From: Tieghemostelium lacteum
Taxonomy: Eukaryota; Evosea; Eumycetozoa; Dictyosteliales; Raperosteliaceae
Length of the DNA stretch: 64,000 bases
Assembly: GCA_001606155.1 (NCBI GenBank)
Contig: LODT01000051.1
Location: 806,001-870,000 of the forward strand
Direction: 5' to 3'
The translations under genes and the position numbers were made by a program. The notes under the pieces are model-generated. The model was not told the origin of the DNA, ran no database searches, and saw only the letters and a program-made list of their open reading frames with translations. This document shows, one piece after another, positions 1-9,949 of this stretch. Positions within the stretch are counted from its first letter, which is position 1. Each line of letters opens with the position of its first letter.

Positions 1-1370
1 ACTATTATTTGTAGTAGTAGTAGCTGTATTATTACTATTATTACTATTATTGGATGAAAGTCCAATACTTTTAGTTAATCTTGAAAAGAAACCACCAGAT
101 GTTGATACTGGTGTTGTGTTAGTTGAGGGTACTGGTTGAGGAGGTTGTTGTTGTGTTTGACTATTTATATTGGGTTGTGATTTTGAAATGGGTGGTGGAA
201 GGTTAGGTTGAGTCTGTACACTGTTGGTGAGATTTGATAAATTAGGTTGAGATTTGGATACACTATTTAGTGGTGGTGATGGTTGCTGTTGTTGTTGTTG
301 TAATTGTTTTTTAGCTTCAATGTTTATAATGAAACCATCATAACTCTGTTCTTTAATGATAAATGAAACCTCTTCAGTTGCAGATGCAAATTCAATTTCA
401 TTTCTCTCCAATTGTCTTTGTAGAGAGAGTTTCTGCGCATAGAGAAATGGTAGATTTAAAAAGGTGACAATAGACTTGAGACCAAATGCATTGAGCATTG
501 AAGCCTCAACATGATACATATTCTTTCTAGTCTCACATAAAGAGTCAATTTCAATCTTTGTGAGAATAGATTGACTGTTACCCGACCCTATTCCAATAGG
601 ATTCTTATCACGATAGTTTGTAATCAACAATACAAATAAATCATTTGGAACTTTCTTTAATTCATTTTCTACATAGGTAAATGTCCATTTCTTTGAAGGA
701 TCAACCATAAACAAAACAGCATTTGCTCTTTTGTATACATTCAATGTCGATGCATCCAAACTCTGAAATTTAAAACTACCAGATTTAGTTGACCCATTAA
801 CAAGTTTCTTTGGATCAAAATCCTGATAGAATAGATCGATATCATCAGTAACATCTGTATTGGTACCATTAGATTGCTGTTGTTGCTGAGATAGTTTTAG
901 TTCAGGTTTCTTTTCAACCTGTTGCTTTTTTGCTACATCTACAACATCCCAAACTTCAACATCAACTATATCATCAGTATCTAAAATACAATAATTATAG
1001 TATTTAATAAGTCAGATATTATTCATATGAATTAAATACATTAAATTGTCTACTAAACCTACTTTTATAATTCCAATTAATATGTGATACTTTGATTTCA
1101 GGTGTTGGTGAATAATCTGTTGTAAACGGTAGACCTTGCAATCTATTAAATAAACTAGTTTTACCTGTATTTCTATCACCTTTTATAACTAATTTCACTG
1201 TTATAATAATGTAAATACAATGCTAATTAAGGTAGAAATCTCAATTCTAAATAAATACCATTATATTTAATAAGTTTATTATTTAATTTTCTTTTTAATT
1301 CACCATCTATTACTCCTAAATTCTCTTTATAATAATCTTCTGATAGTATCCTACCATTTTCGTTACCCAT
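1..1370 (-). CDS. Rab-like protein 6 (RABL6/Parf-type) GTPase, 3' end outside window
   Basis: Three exons: complement(<1..980, 1063..1197, 1259..1370), with GTATTT and GTAGGT donors and CAG/TAG acceptors; the frame is open through all three and runs off the left edge after 409 codons. The ATG at 1370 gives [16 protein letters not shown], then a P-loop [10 protein letters not shown], the block [20 protein letters not shown] and a [15 protein letters not shown]-type segment (residues about 35-95). These are diagnostic of RABL6, an atypical large Ras-superfamily protein linked in animals to proliferation and vesicle/nuclear roles. The G domain is interrupted by a Gln-rich insert. The C-terminal half is Gln/Pro/Ser/Asn-rich with a [13 protein letters not shown] patch resembling the human 'SIISRLFG' region. 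Family assignment is firm; cellular role here is unknown. Confidence 0.9.
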
Positions 1371-1490
1371 TTCTTTTCTTATCAGATTAGGAATAAATAA
1401 AAATAAAAAAATTAAAATCCTTGTGTGATTGACTTTAAAACTTTGAAACTTCAAAAATGAATAATAAAGGGAAGGGAAGGGATTAAAAGT

Positions 1491-3611
1491 TTATTTTGGA
1501 GCTACATAATCAAATTTAATATTAAGATCTTTTCCACCAGATAAGAGAATTTGTTCAAAGTAGAATGGACAATCAGTAGTAACACTATCAATTTGTACAG
1601 GTATTTTACCAGCGCCATTCTTACGTTTCTTCTCAACATAATCCATTTGTTCATAGCTTCTCTCCTTTTTCATTGAGAAACTCATTTTGGTAATACTTGC
1701 TCTTCTATTGAAGTGATCAGCTCTGTTTGAGGAAGTTGGTGCATAAGTTGGCTTTGCAGCTCCACTACTTGGTGGAGTACTACTGAAATAGGATACATTT
1801 TTAAGGTTTCCTGAGTAATTACTACACTTGAATCCATTTGGCATATAAATGGTTGCAAAAGCTGCACGAAGTTGTAAATCAATCTTTGGCATTGTAAATT
1901 GATAAGAACCCTTCTTTGACAATGCTTTTGGTTCCTGTTCCAAAATGATAATTTCAATTTGAATTGCATTTTGTTGATCAGAATTTCCAGGTTTAAGAAT
2001 TGGAATCAATAAATATGATCCTTCTAATGATGGTTTAATTGGAATACCATCCATTAAAGTTGACCAAACATCATATTTAAATGGTATATTAATTTTTACT
2101 GTTTTAATTTAAATTTAAAGTCATGTTAGTGAGGTCTGTGTGTGGACTGTTTTTTTAGGATTTGTTTGTGTAAAAGAAACTTACCATATTGTTGTTTTGA
2201 ATTTTTAATTTTTAGAATTAGAGTATGGAGAGTTTTTCCACTGTATGATACAGTGGTTAGGAAATGGGCTTCCTCACATATACTGACTAAAACTGCACAA
2301 TCTGAATTCTTTTTGACACGAAGTGATAGTGCATAGTTTTGTTCTAGGAATTTGTATGAGAGTAAGATAGGGTGTGATGCCATAACATGTAGTTGTGGTG
2401 GGAGTTCTTGAATATCAACAACATTGAGTGACTCTGATGAACTCAACTCTGATATTTCTACATTGGTTCTAGCTTCAACAGCTAAGAAACCTCTTTGTCT
2501 TGATATCTCATCACCTTTACAAATCATAGAGTAAATGAGTGCGTCACCTGATGTATCCTTCATTGAAGATTCTGATGACACAGTTAGTTTATAGTTACCC
2601 TCTACACCATAATCCAAATAAACCTGTAAAAGTTTAGTATGATTTGGTGATTCTGGTCTCTCATTATCTACAACTTCCCATTTCTTAACAGCATCACCTT
2701 CAACATTGATAATATTCATATTCTTATCAAAAGCTATATTATACAATGAAATAACACCACTTATAATCTATATAATACTCATAGTTAGAAATCTACTTTC
2801 AACACCCCAAAAAATGTAAAACTTAACCTCCCACTTAAAAAATACATACATTATAATTAAATTGTGATTTAAAGATGATAAGACCTTCACCAATGGAGCA
2901 TAGATGGTATTGAGCTACAACTACATTTGGTTTAATGTTGATTTGGGTACTGGTTTGAGAAGAGGGTTTTATATCTTCTTTTACAGTCCACTGTATTTTA
3001 AGTTGTCTTTCACTGCCTGGAAGTTTTGCAAAAACTATAGTAGAGTCATTAGCCTCCTTACCATTCTTTGCAGTGTAGTCATTGCAAGTTGTTACATCAG
3101 GGAATGAATTAAAGATCTTAATGTTACTTTCAGATTTTGGCACTTTAAAGGTAACAGAGTTATTCGAACTCTTGGGAATCAGTAATTCCATACCAGTGTT
3201 TTTGGTAGTTAGATAAGGCACTGACAACTCAAGTTTCAGTATATATCTACCCACTTGATTGACATAGAGATTGTAATGTGACTCGTTCATTATGATACAT
3301 GAACCTATAGTCTGACCATCAACTATATCTTCTCCATGTGACTTTTGAAACTGAATAACAGATTTAACCAATGTAGCTCTGTCACTGAACAACTTTATAA
3401 TCAACTTTGAAGCAGAAGCTGCAGAGGCTGCTGCTGGTTTAGAATTTTCATTGAGTACCTTTATAATATATTGAACTGACATTCTAATATCATTATCACC
3501 ACAAACTCCATTGTAGTCACTGCTAACTATGAGAAATGATAACTCTGGTGCTATTGATTTCTCCAATACACTTTTATACAATTCATATGGTAATTGAATA
3601 TCACCTGACAT
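1491..3611 (-). CDS. 650-aa beta-rich protein resembling an uncharacterised bacterial family
   Basis: Exons complement(1491..2098, 2185..2767, 2850..3611); both introns splice in frame (GTATGT...TAG and GTAAGT...CAG). Exon 2 starts at a TAG acceptor, not at an ATG. No signal peptide or obvious membrane segment. Residues about 330-530 hold VEARTNVEISELSS, VVDIQELPPQLH, HPILLSYKFLEQNYALSLRV and then YVKINIPFKYDVWSTLMDG with IPIKPSLEGSYLLIPI. From memory this order (VEA+TN.., ELP..L, P.LL.Y+y...f.L.L.V, L.LP...lWs.fVdG.pvkP) matches large hypothetical proteins of bacteria, where these are beta-sandwich segments. An Ala-rich stretch (PAAASAASASKL) sits near residue 60. Function is unknown; the bacterial resemblance is recognition, not a search. 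Confidence 0.7.
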
Positions 3612-3837
3612 TTTAAATCAAACACTATAAATTAAATTAAATTACACAAATTATAATATTAAAAAAACTAAAAATAAAAATATCTTACAAAAATTCATCA
3701 GAAAAATTTAAGAATCAAATTTTAATAGAGATAAACTTAATTAAATGAGACAAAATATGGTCTTAGAAATAAAGTAAAATGGAATAAAATACAAATAAAT
3801 ATAATTTTTATTATTTTTTTGGTTTGATTTTGTCTAT

Positions 3838-4804
3838 TCACTCAACTGAATTATCAGTTTGATCAATAGTGGATGGTGTTGGTTCGTCGGTAGTTGATGA
3901 TGTAACAGTACTTTTAGATGGTAGAGATTGAATTTGATTTGATATTGATAGTAGATTTCTTAGGTGTTGATTTTCAGTATACAGTGATTTTGCAATAGAT
4001 TGATAGGTCTCCTCTGATGATTCCATCGATATATTTTGTAGTAAAAATAACATTTCTTGAATTCGAACTTTCATTAAAGTATTTTCGGTTCTCAATTGAT
4101 TCGAAATATTTTGTTCCTCTATTATCTGTCGTGTCAATGTTTCTGTTTTAATTTTTTCGTTTTGTAGTGTTTTCTAGTATGACAAACATTAGAATATTAT
4201 TCATTGAATTCATGTAAATCTATAGGTATTTATCAAACTATAGATACCTATACATACCAATTGTAATCTTCCTTTCTCTATTATACTATCAAAAGATGCT
4301 TTTATATCACCAAAAGATAACTTTGCATTTTTATTTTCCTTTTCTAAAATGTTTATTACTGAATGTAATTTATCAATCTGGTCATTTAATGATACAATTT
4401 CCAACTGTTTCTTTGCTATTTCCTCTTGTTTTTCTTTATCATAGAGTTCATTTTGTTTTGATTGTTCCAACTGTTGATTATTTTCATTTATTGTAGTGCT
4501 TTGACTCTGTGTATATATGTACATGTATATATGTTAGTCTATCTCTTTCACCTGAATACTTCAATATATTTATAAACTATGTCAAGATATGTACTTTTAT
4601 TATATCTACACCTGCTTTGAATAATTGTTGATTCTTATCCTGACTCTCTATCATCCTACTTTTAAGTTCGTGTAACTTTGCAAATATTGATTGTAACATT
4701 CGATTAACTTTTTCATTGTATTCGCTATTTGTATTCCCATTCAATAAAGATGTTAATAAATCTTTATCTGTTTCATTATCATCAATGATAGTACTATCAC
4801 TCAT
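3838..4804 (-). CDS. Coiled-coil protein, possibly SIKE/FGFR1OP2 family
   Basis: Three exons, complement(3838..4173, 4258..4506, 4610..4804), all phase 0, giving 259 aa. The start MSDSTIIDDNETDKDLLTSL is at the ATG at 4804. Almost the whole chain from residue 30 to 225 is heptad-like and rich in Q/E/K/N (for example IDKLHSVINILEKENKNAKL), so a long coiled coil is likely. Near the C-terminus LYTENQHLRNLLSIS resembles the 'LEQENKGLREILQIT' end of SIKE1/FGFR1OP2. Those proteins are STRIPAK-associated coiled coils of 207-253 aa, a similar length. The tail is a Ser/Thr-rich, low-complexity segment. The family call is tentative because coiled coils resemble each other by composition; a generic coiled-coil scaffold is the alternative. 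Confidence 0.5.
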
Positions 4805-5196
4805 ATTGCTTTTTCTGAAAAATGATTAAAAATCTTAAAATTTTTGTCCAAGTTATTAAGATTATTCGATATAAATACCAAAGTATTTAATTTATTTATA
4901 GAATATTAATATAAATAAATATTAGTATTATATTATATTTTTTTTATTCTTTATAAAATTTTTTCAATGAAATTTATTATTATGTGAATGAACAGTAAAA
5001 TCAATACACATTCAATATTTTAATAATCATTGTGGAACTATCAAATGAATTTGGTTTAATACAGAAAAAGAATTATTTTATGATCGATTATTTAGATTTT
5101 TTTGTTGGTTTTATTAATTAAATTTATACAATATATATAGCAGAATGGGTTCTTTTTGGGTTTTTATTTTTTAGTTTTTTTGTGTGATTTCTTTTC
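4805..5196. other. Intergenic, 5' of coiled-coil gene and 3' of 14-3-3 gene
   Basis: About 390 bases of A/T-rich sequence with oligo-T runs and TATA-like strings (for example around 4916-4945 and 5127-5140). It must hold the promoter of the minus-strand coiled-coil gene and the 3' end of the 14-3-3 gene. I see no open reading frame with coding character and no RNA gene. Confidence 0.5.
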
Positions 5197-6156
5197 TTAT
5201 ATGTCTGTTTGATCTTCTTCAGTTTTATCTATTAGAGAAAAAGAATAAAAAATATTAGTAAATGAATATAAAATGTGAGAGAGAGAGAATGTAAATATAT
5301 ATACATACCATTATGAGAAATATCAGAAGTCCACAAAGTCAAATTGTCTCTTAGTAATTGCATAATGAGGGTGGAATCTTTATAAGAGTCTTCACTGAGG
5401 GTATCCAATTCAGCAATGGCATCATCAAAGGCGGTTTTGGCTAAATTACAAGCTCTGTCTGGAGAGTTTAAGATTTCATAATAAAAGACAGAAAAGTTGA
5501 GGGCAAGACCTAAACGAATTGGGTGTGTTGGTGGCAATTCTGTAATGGCTGTATCAGAGGCGGCTTTATAAGAGAGTAAAGAGTTTTCAGCTGAACCTTT
5601 ACGTTGGGCACCAGTGGCAAACTCAGCCAAATAACGGAAGTAGTCACCCTTCATTTTATAGTAAAAGACTTTAGATTCACCAGTACCAGCGGATGGGATC
5701 AAATTGGTGTCCAAAACAGCGAGAATATCTTGACAGATATTTTGGAGTTCAGATTCAACTTTGGTTTTGTATTCTTTAATCTTTTTAACGTGATTTTCAT
5801 TACCTTTGCTTTCTTCCTTTTGTTCAATGGAGGAAATGATTCTCCATGATGCACGTCTGGCACCAATAACGTTTTTATAAGCAACTGAAAGTAAATTTCT
5901 CTCTTCAACAGTTAATTCAACATCAAGTTGAGCAACTTTCTTCATGGATTCAACCATCTCTATTCATTTTTAAAAATAGTAGTAATAATAGTAGTATATA
6001 AAGAGGATATAGTGTTAATAACATGTTGTCTATACTATCAAATTTGTGATTTTTTTTTTTTTCTTTAGTAGATGATTTTTTTTTTGAGTTCATACCTTCA
6101 TATCTTTCAGCTTGTTCAGCAAGTTTGGCTATATAAACATTATCTTCACGTGACAT
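5197..6156 (-). CDS. 14-3-3 protein
   Basis: Exons complement(5197..5228, 5309..5959, 6096..6156) give 247 aa. Joining exon 1 and 2 produces the canonical [15 protein letters not shown]; the last exon adds only [10 protein letters not shown] and the stop. Both 14-3-3 signatures are present: [19 protein letters not shown] (residues about 40-60) and [17 protein letters not shown] (about 215-235). The phosphopeptide groove residues K, R and the R-Y pair ([10 protein letters not shown]) are in place. 14-3-3 dimers bind phosphoserine/threonine motifs on many partners. In Dictyostelium they act in cytokinesis and signalling. Length and acidic tail are normal. The 32-base last exon is the only unusual feature and would be missed by gene finders that require long exons. 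Confidence 0.97.
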
Positions 6157-6498
6157 TTTGTATAAATCTAAATTATTGTTATTTTTTGGTTTTCAATTAA
6201 AATAGAAAAATAAAAGGTTAATATAAAAGAAAATCAAAAAAAAAAAAAAAGTGGTAATCAGACACTTACTTATTGTGTGTGTTTGGTTTGAAAAATAATT
6301 TTAAAAAAAAAAAAAAAAAAAAGATTTTTCAAAAAATAAAAATATAATTTGAAAAAAAACAAATTTTTTATTTTATAATAATCTTTTCTTTATCCATTTA
6401 GATATTTTTTTTGTGTAACATTCATCACTTTATCTTACCACCAGTAAGAAAAAAAAAACTACTACATTCTTTATTAATTTTTTAATTTTTGATTTCTT
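6157..6498. other. Intergenic, promoter of 14-3-3 gene
   Basis: A 340-base stretch with long homopolymer runs: A-runs at about 6237-6250 and 6303-6321 and further T/A tracts to 6368. Such tracts are usual in dictyostelid promoters, where they exclude nucleosomes. The sequence lies just 5' of the 14-3-3 start and 3' of the P-loop kinase gene. No coding or RNA feature seen. Confidence 0.5.
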
Positions 6499-7190
6499 TT
6501 ATTTACTGATTTGTGAGTCTAATAATTGAATTTCTTTATTGAAATCATCAAAATTATTAAAATTATTTTTTATATTGAAATCAGACATTTCGAGTACTTT
6601 ACTAACTTGTTGACCATTTGGATCAGGATTATTCATTTCTTTTTGTTCAATTTCTTTAAATTGTTCAAGAGACTGTTTATCACCTACTCTGTTTCTTGAT
6701 TGTATTCTCTGGAATCTAATCTCAGCATCACATTGTATACCTACTAAAATGAATTGATTTTGTTGTTTGTTATAATTTCCTCTAAAACATTTTACCTCTT
6801 CAGGATGTCTAATAGAATCAATTACATAGTTATCTGTTTGATTTAGAGTATCTATAGTCATTTTTGCTAATGCTCCTGCTCCATATTCTATGAGGAATAA
6901 GTTTATAATATTAGAATACCAAAGTTAAAACATTCAATCACACAAACACACCAATCAATTAACAAAAAGAAAAAAAACCAACAAAAAAGACACAAACTAT
7001 TTCTAAGATTATTTCCCATATCAATTAGATTATCTCTAGTCTCTTCAATGTTATTTTCTCTCAATGTTTTTCTAATGATATCAGAAAGTGACAATACTTT
7101 ATATCCTTTATCTTTATAAAAGTTACATATTGTACTTTTACCAGATGCATTCAAACCACAAACACCTATAATTCTTTGTAATTTACTCAT
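6499..7190 (-). CDS. Small P-loop kinase, AAA_18 / dephospho-CoA kinase-like
   Basis: Two exons, complement(6499..6887, 6998..7190), 193 aa; the join yields NNLRNKYGAGALAKM. The N-terminus IIGVCGLNASGKSTICNFY carries a Walker A (GLNASGKST), followed by a DIIRKTLRE segment and a VIDSIRHPEEVKCFR strand with the Asp-Arg pair of the NMP-binding region. Next come a LVGIQCDAEIRFQRIQSR lid helix and a DFNIKNN...FNKEI C-terminus. This is the layout of archaeal/eukaryotic AAA_18 kinases (annotated as dephospho-CoA kinase-like or fused to dCMP deaminase in fungi). Substrate cannot be read from sequence. It shares a 115-bp divergent spacer with the ankyrin-like gene at 7306. No deaminase domain follows, so it is a stand-alone kinase. 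Confidence 0.8.
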
Positions 7191-7305
7191 GTTCCGACTT
7201 TATTGAAAATCTAAAAAAATTTTTATGAAATTTCTGTGAATCAATTGATTATCTTTGATCAAATTTTATTTTGAATAATCAATCGAGTCATTATTATTTT
7301 TAAAA

Positions 7306-9828
7306 TTGTTTAATATGCAATGTATTAGCGAAACAGTTGATATAGTGCTATTTAACAAAGTTTTTAAAAACAAGTTATTATTTAAAAAGATTTTTGGATT
7401 TATTAGATATAACTATGCAATAAATACAAATTTATCTATTGTATATCCATTTCCAGAAAGTCAACAACATCTCTTATTGTGTAAATTGGAACATTTACCA
7501 ACATTGAAAATTCCATTTAAGGTTGGTTGGAGATTTCTAAATGGTGTTACAGATTATTACTATTTCAGAAGATTTTATGATCTATCACCAGATCATATAA
7601 TGGAAATTCAAAAATTCTATCAAGTGACAAAACCAAAGCTCATTAGTAACACATCTCCAACACCAGAGGCCCTGAGAAACATTAACATTAAAGACTATGC
7701 CAATGGTAAAAAGTTAATTAAAAAGAGACTACTGGTAGATGCAATGGCTAGAAACAAGGGTAATGTGAAGATTATTGAGTTTCTGATATCTAGAGGTTTC
7801 TTTTATACAAAGATTGGACTGTTGAATGCCATTTTGAGTCAAAATATACCAGTTGCTAGACTTTTTGCTAGTAAATTCAGAGATTTTCTTCGACAGAATT
7901 CCAAAGAGTTAGTAGAGGTTTTGGTATCTTTTGGTAGTCTAGAGTCACTCAAATTCATGTATAATGAACTTAAAGTAGTTCCCAATACTATTCAAGCACC
8001 ACTTATCTATCATGCACTGGATGGAAATGACTATGAAATGGTTAAATTCCTAAATGAAAATAATATAGGTCAGAAATACAAACCATATGAACCCCGTCAC
8101 ATTAACCCAAAAATTTACATTCACGCTTCCATTGACCCTCGTGTAACAAAAGCACTAAAATACCACACTGTATACACTGAATATACCATTGGTGATTTGA
8201 GACCAACTTCAGGAAAGAGAAGGAAAAAAACGATACAAGTCATGACTTACCCTGTCTCTTATACCTACTATCGGCTACTGCAATCTATAACTCATCCTAG
8301 AATTCTAAAGTATCTCCAAGAGCATCTAGGGCAAGAGTACACTTGGATCAGTGTTCTAAATGCTGTAAAACTGGAACAAATTGAAAACTTAAAGTACTTT
8401 TTAAGTGATCATCGGTATCTATTTTATCATCAATCTATGGTATATAGTAAATATCTATCGGAACAGTATCCACAGTCCTACAAGTTCCTCTATGAAAATA
8501 GACTATACTATAAATACAAAGAATTCACAGTGCCATATATAGAGAAATCTCTAGAATTTAATGCTATAACTCTCAATAAGAAAAGGATTAACCATGGCAT
8601 GTTTCTTTACTATTTATGTAGAAATATGATACCGTCACCTTACGAATACCAAAATGAACCAATTTTAGCAAGTCATCTTATACGATTAACAGACTATAGA
8701 ACTGGTGCCTACCACCTTCTGAATTATAGTGATGGGTTTAAATTCACATTTACAGAGATGTTTAAACTTGGTATGGCACTGAAGGATGCCAACTACCTTA
8801 GAATTGTATTTGAAAAAGAGAGTAAGCACAATCAAAAGCATAAAACCAATGACAAGAGCTTTCAGGTACAATGGTTGATTGATAGTTTAAGTTTTGGAAA
8901 TATCCAAATTTTCAAGTTTCTCTTGGATAAAATTGATAGGATAAACTTTGGTACCTTAAAAACACACCATTTCCAGAGGTATCCATGTAGTATGGAGTGT
9001 ATTAAATATCTAATGTCTATGCAACTTATAGACAATAGATTTAAATTCAATCCTACCAATAATGAAATGTCAATGACATTCAGATTCAGAGAATCAAAGA
9101 AACCAATTGGAAAGAATGAGAATGGTAAGAGACTGTACATGCAGCCTAGAACCATAGCCATCTACATTACACTTCAATGTCCAGTATCCATTTGTACATC
9201 ACCTCTAGAAATGATCTTATACTCCATTCTACATGATATCAATTTCTGTAAATCAACTGATTTGTATATAATGAATTTAGTACAGAATAACAATATAGCA
9301 GGACTGTTATCCATTGGTCAACACATGCAGTTATTCTCACCTGTTATAGTTCCACTAAACCAATTGATAATTTCAATTCTCCTAGGAGACCAACATACAT
9401 CCAATAGATTAATTAAGTGCATGTCAATTGAAAACATTAAAGCAGCATCACAGTTTCTATTACAAAATGGTTATATCAGAGAGTCAATACCTCTATTATC
9501 AGTAGTATTAGTTAAATCAAAACAATTTAACATATTTATCTATTTAAATTATCGAGCTGCATTAAATCTGATTAAACTAGATATTATTAATAATCTATTG
9601 AGTAACAATACTAGTCAATCTGGTGGTGATGATAATACTGATTTTAATTGGATACCAAACTCAAACAAGACCAAATTCAAAATTATCAAATTCTATATTG
9701 ACAACAAAATTCTGGTTACCAAAGATGCTATTGAATTTTTAGTAAAATTCATGAATGAAAATAACCTATCAAATAATGATGATTACAACGAATATCAAAC
9801 TATGATATCAAATCAAATTCATCAATAA
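7306..9828 (+). CDS. 840-aa dictyostelid ankyrin-like repeat protein
   Basis: Single exon. The first ATG gives MFNMQCISE; a second in-frame ATG at 7315 is possible. Residues 15-40 read LFNKVFKNKLLFKKIFGFIR, an F-box-like N-terminal helix pair that is shared, in diverged form, with the protein at 39949-42822. The body is built of degenerate helical repeats with ankyrin-like phrases: KIIEFLISRGFFYTK, SLESLKFMYNELK, YEMVKFLNENNI, NIQIFKFLLDKID, SMECIKYLMSMQL. The C-terminus is Ser/Asn/Asp-rich. Proteins like this form large lineage-specific families in dictyostelids; no catalytic motif is visible. An adaptor role in ubiquitin ligation is only an inference from the F-box-like head. Confidence 0.75.
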   Translation: MFNMQCISETVDIVLFNKVFKNKLLFKKIFGFIRYNYAINTNLSIVYPFPESQQHLLLCKLEHLPTLKIPFKVGWRFLNGVTDYYYFRRFYDLSPDHIMEIQKFYQVTKPKLISNTSPTPEALRNINIKDYANGKKLIKKRLLVDAMARNKGNVKIIEFLISRGFFYTKIGLLNAILSQNIPVARLFASKFRDFLRQNSKELVEVLVSFGSLESLKFMYNELKVVPNTIQAPLIYHALDGNDYEMVKFLNENNIGQKYKPYEPRHINPKIYIHASIDPRVTKALKYHTVYTEYTIGDLRPTSGKRRKKTIQVMTYPVSYTYYRLLQSITHPRILKYLQEHLGQEYTWISVLNAVKLEQIENLKYFLSDHRYLFYHQSMVYSKYLSEQYPQSYKFLYENRLYYKYKEFTVPYIEKSLEFNAITLNKKRINHGMFLYYLCRNMIPSPYEYQNEPILASHLIRLTDYRTGAYHLLNYSDGFKFTFTEMFKLGMALKDANYLRIVFEKESKHNQKHKTNDKSFQVQWLIDSLSFGNIQIFKFLLDKIDRINFGTLKTHHFQRYPCSMECIKYLMSMQLIDNRFKFNPTNNEMSMTFRFRESKKPIGKNENGKRLYMQPRTIAIYITLQCPVSICTSPLEMILYSILHDINFCKSTDLYIMNLVQNNNIAGLLSIGQHMQLFSPVIVPLNQLIISILLGDQHTSNRLIKCMSIENIKAASQFLLQNGYIRESIPLLSVVLVKSKQFNIFIYLNYRAALNLIKLDIINNLLSNNTSQSGGDDNTDFNWIPNSNKTKFKIIKFYIDNKILVTKDAIEFLVKFMNENNLSNNDDYNEYQTMISNQIHQ

Positions 9829-9949
9829 AACAGATATTTTTTTAGTTTTTGGTTAATTGGGGGTAGTGACACTATTTTATTAGGGAAATTTATGTATAAA
9901 TTTTTTAACAGTGAAAGGAGGGATGGAGGGTTGTTATTAAAATTTTGTA

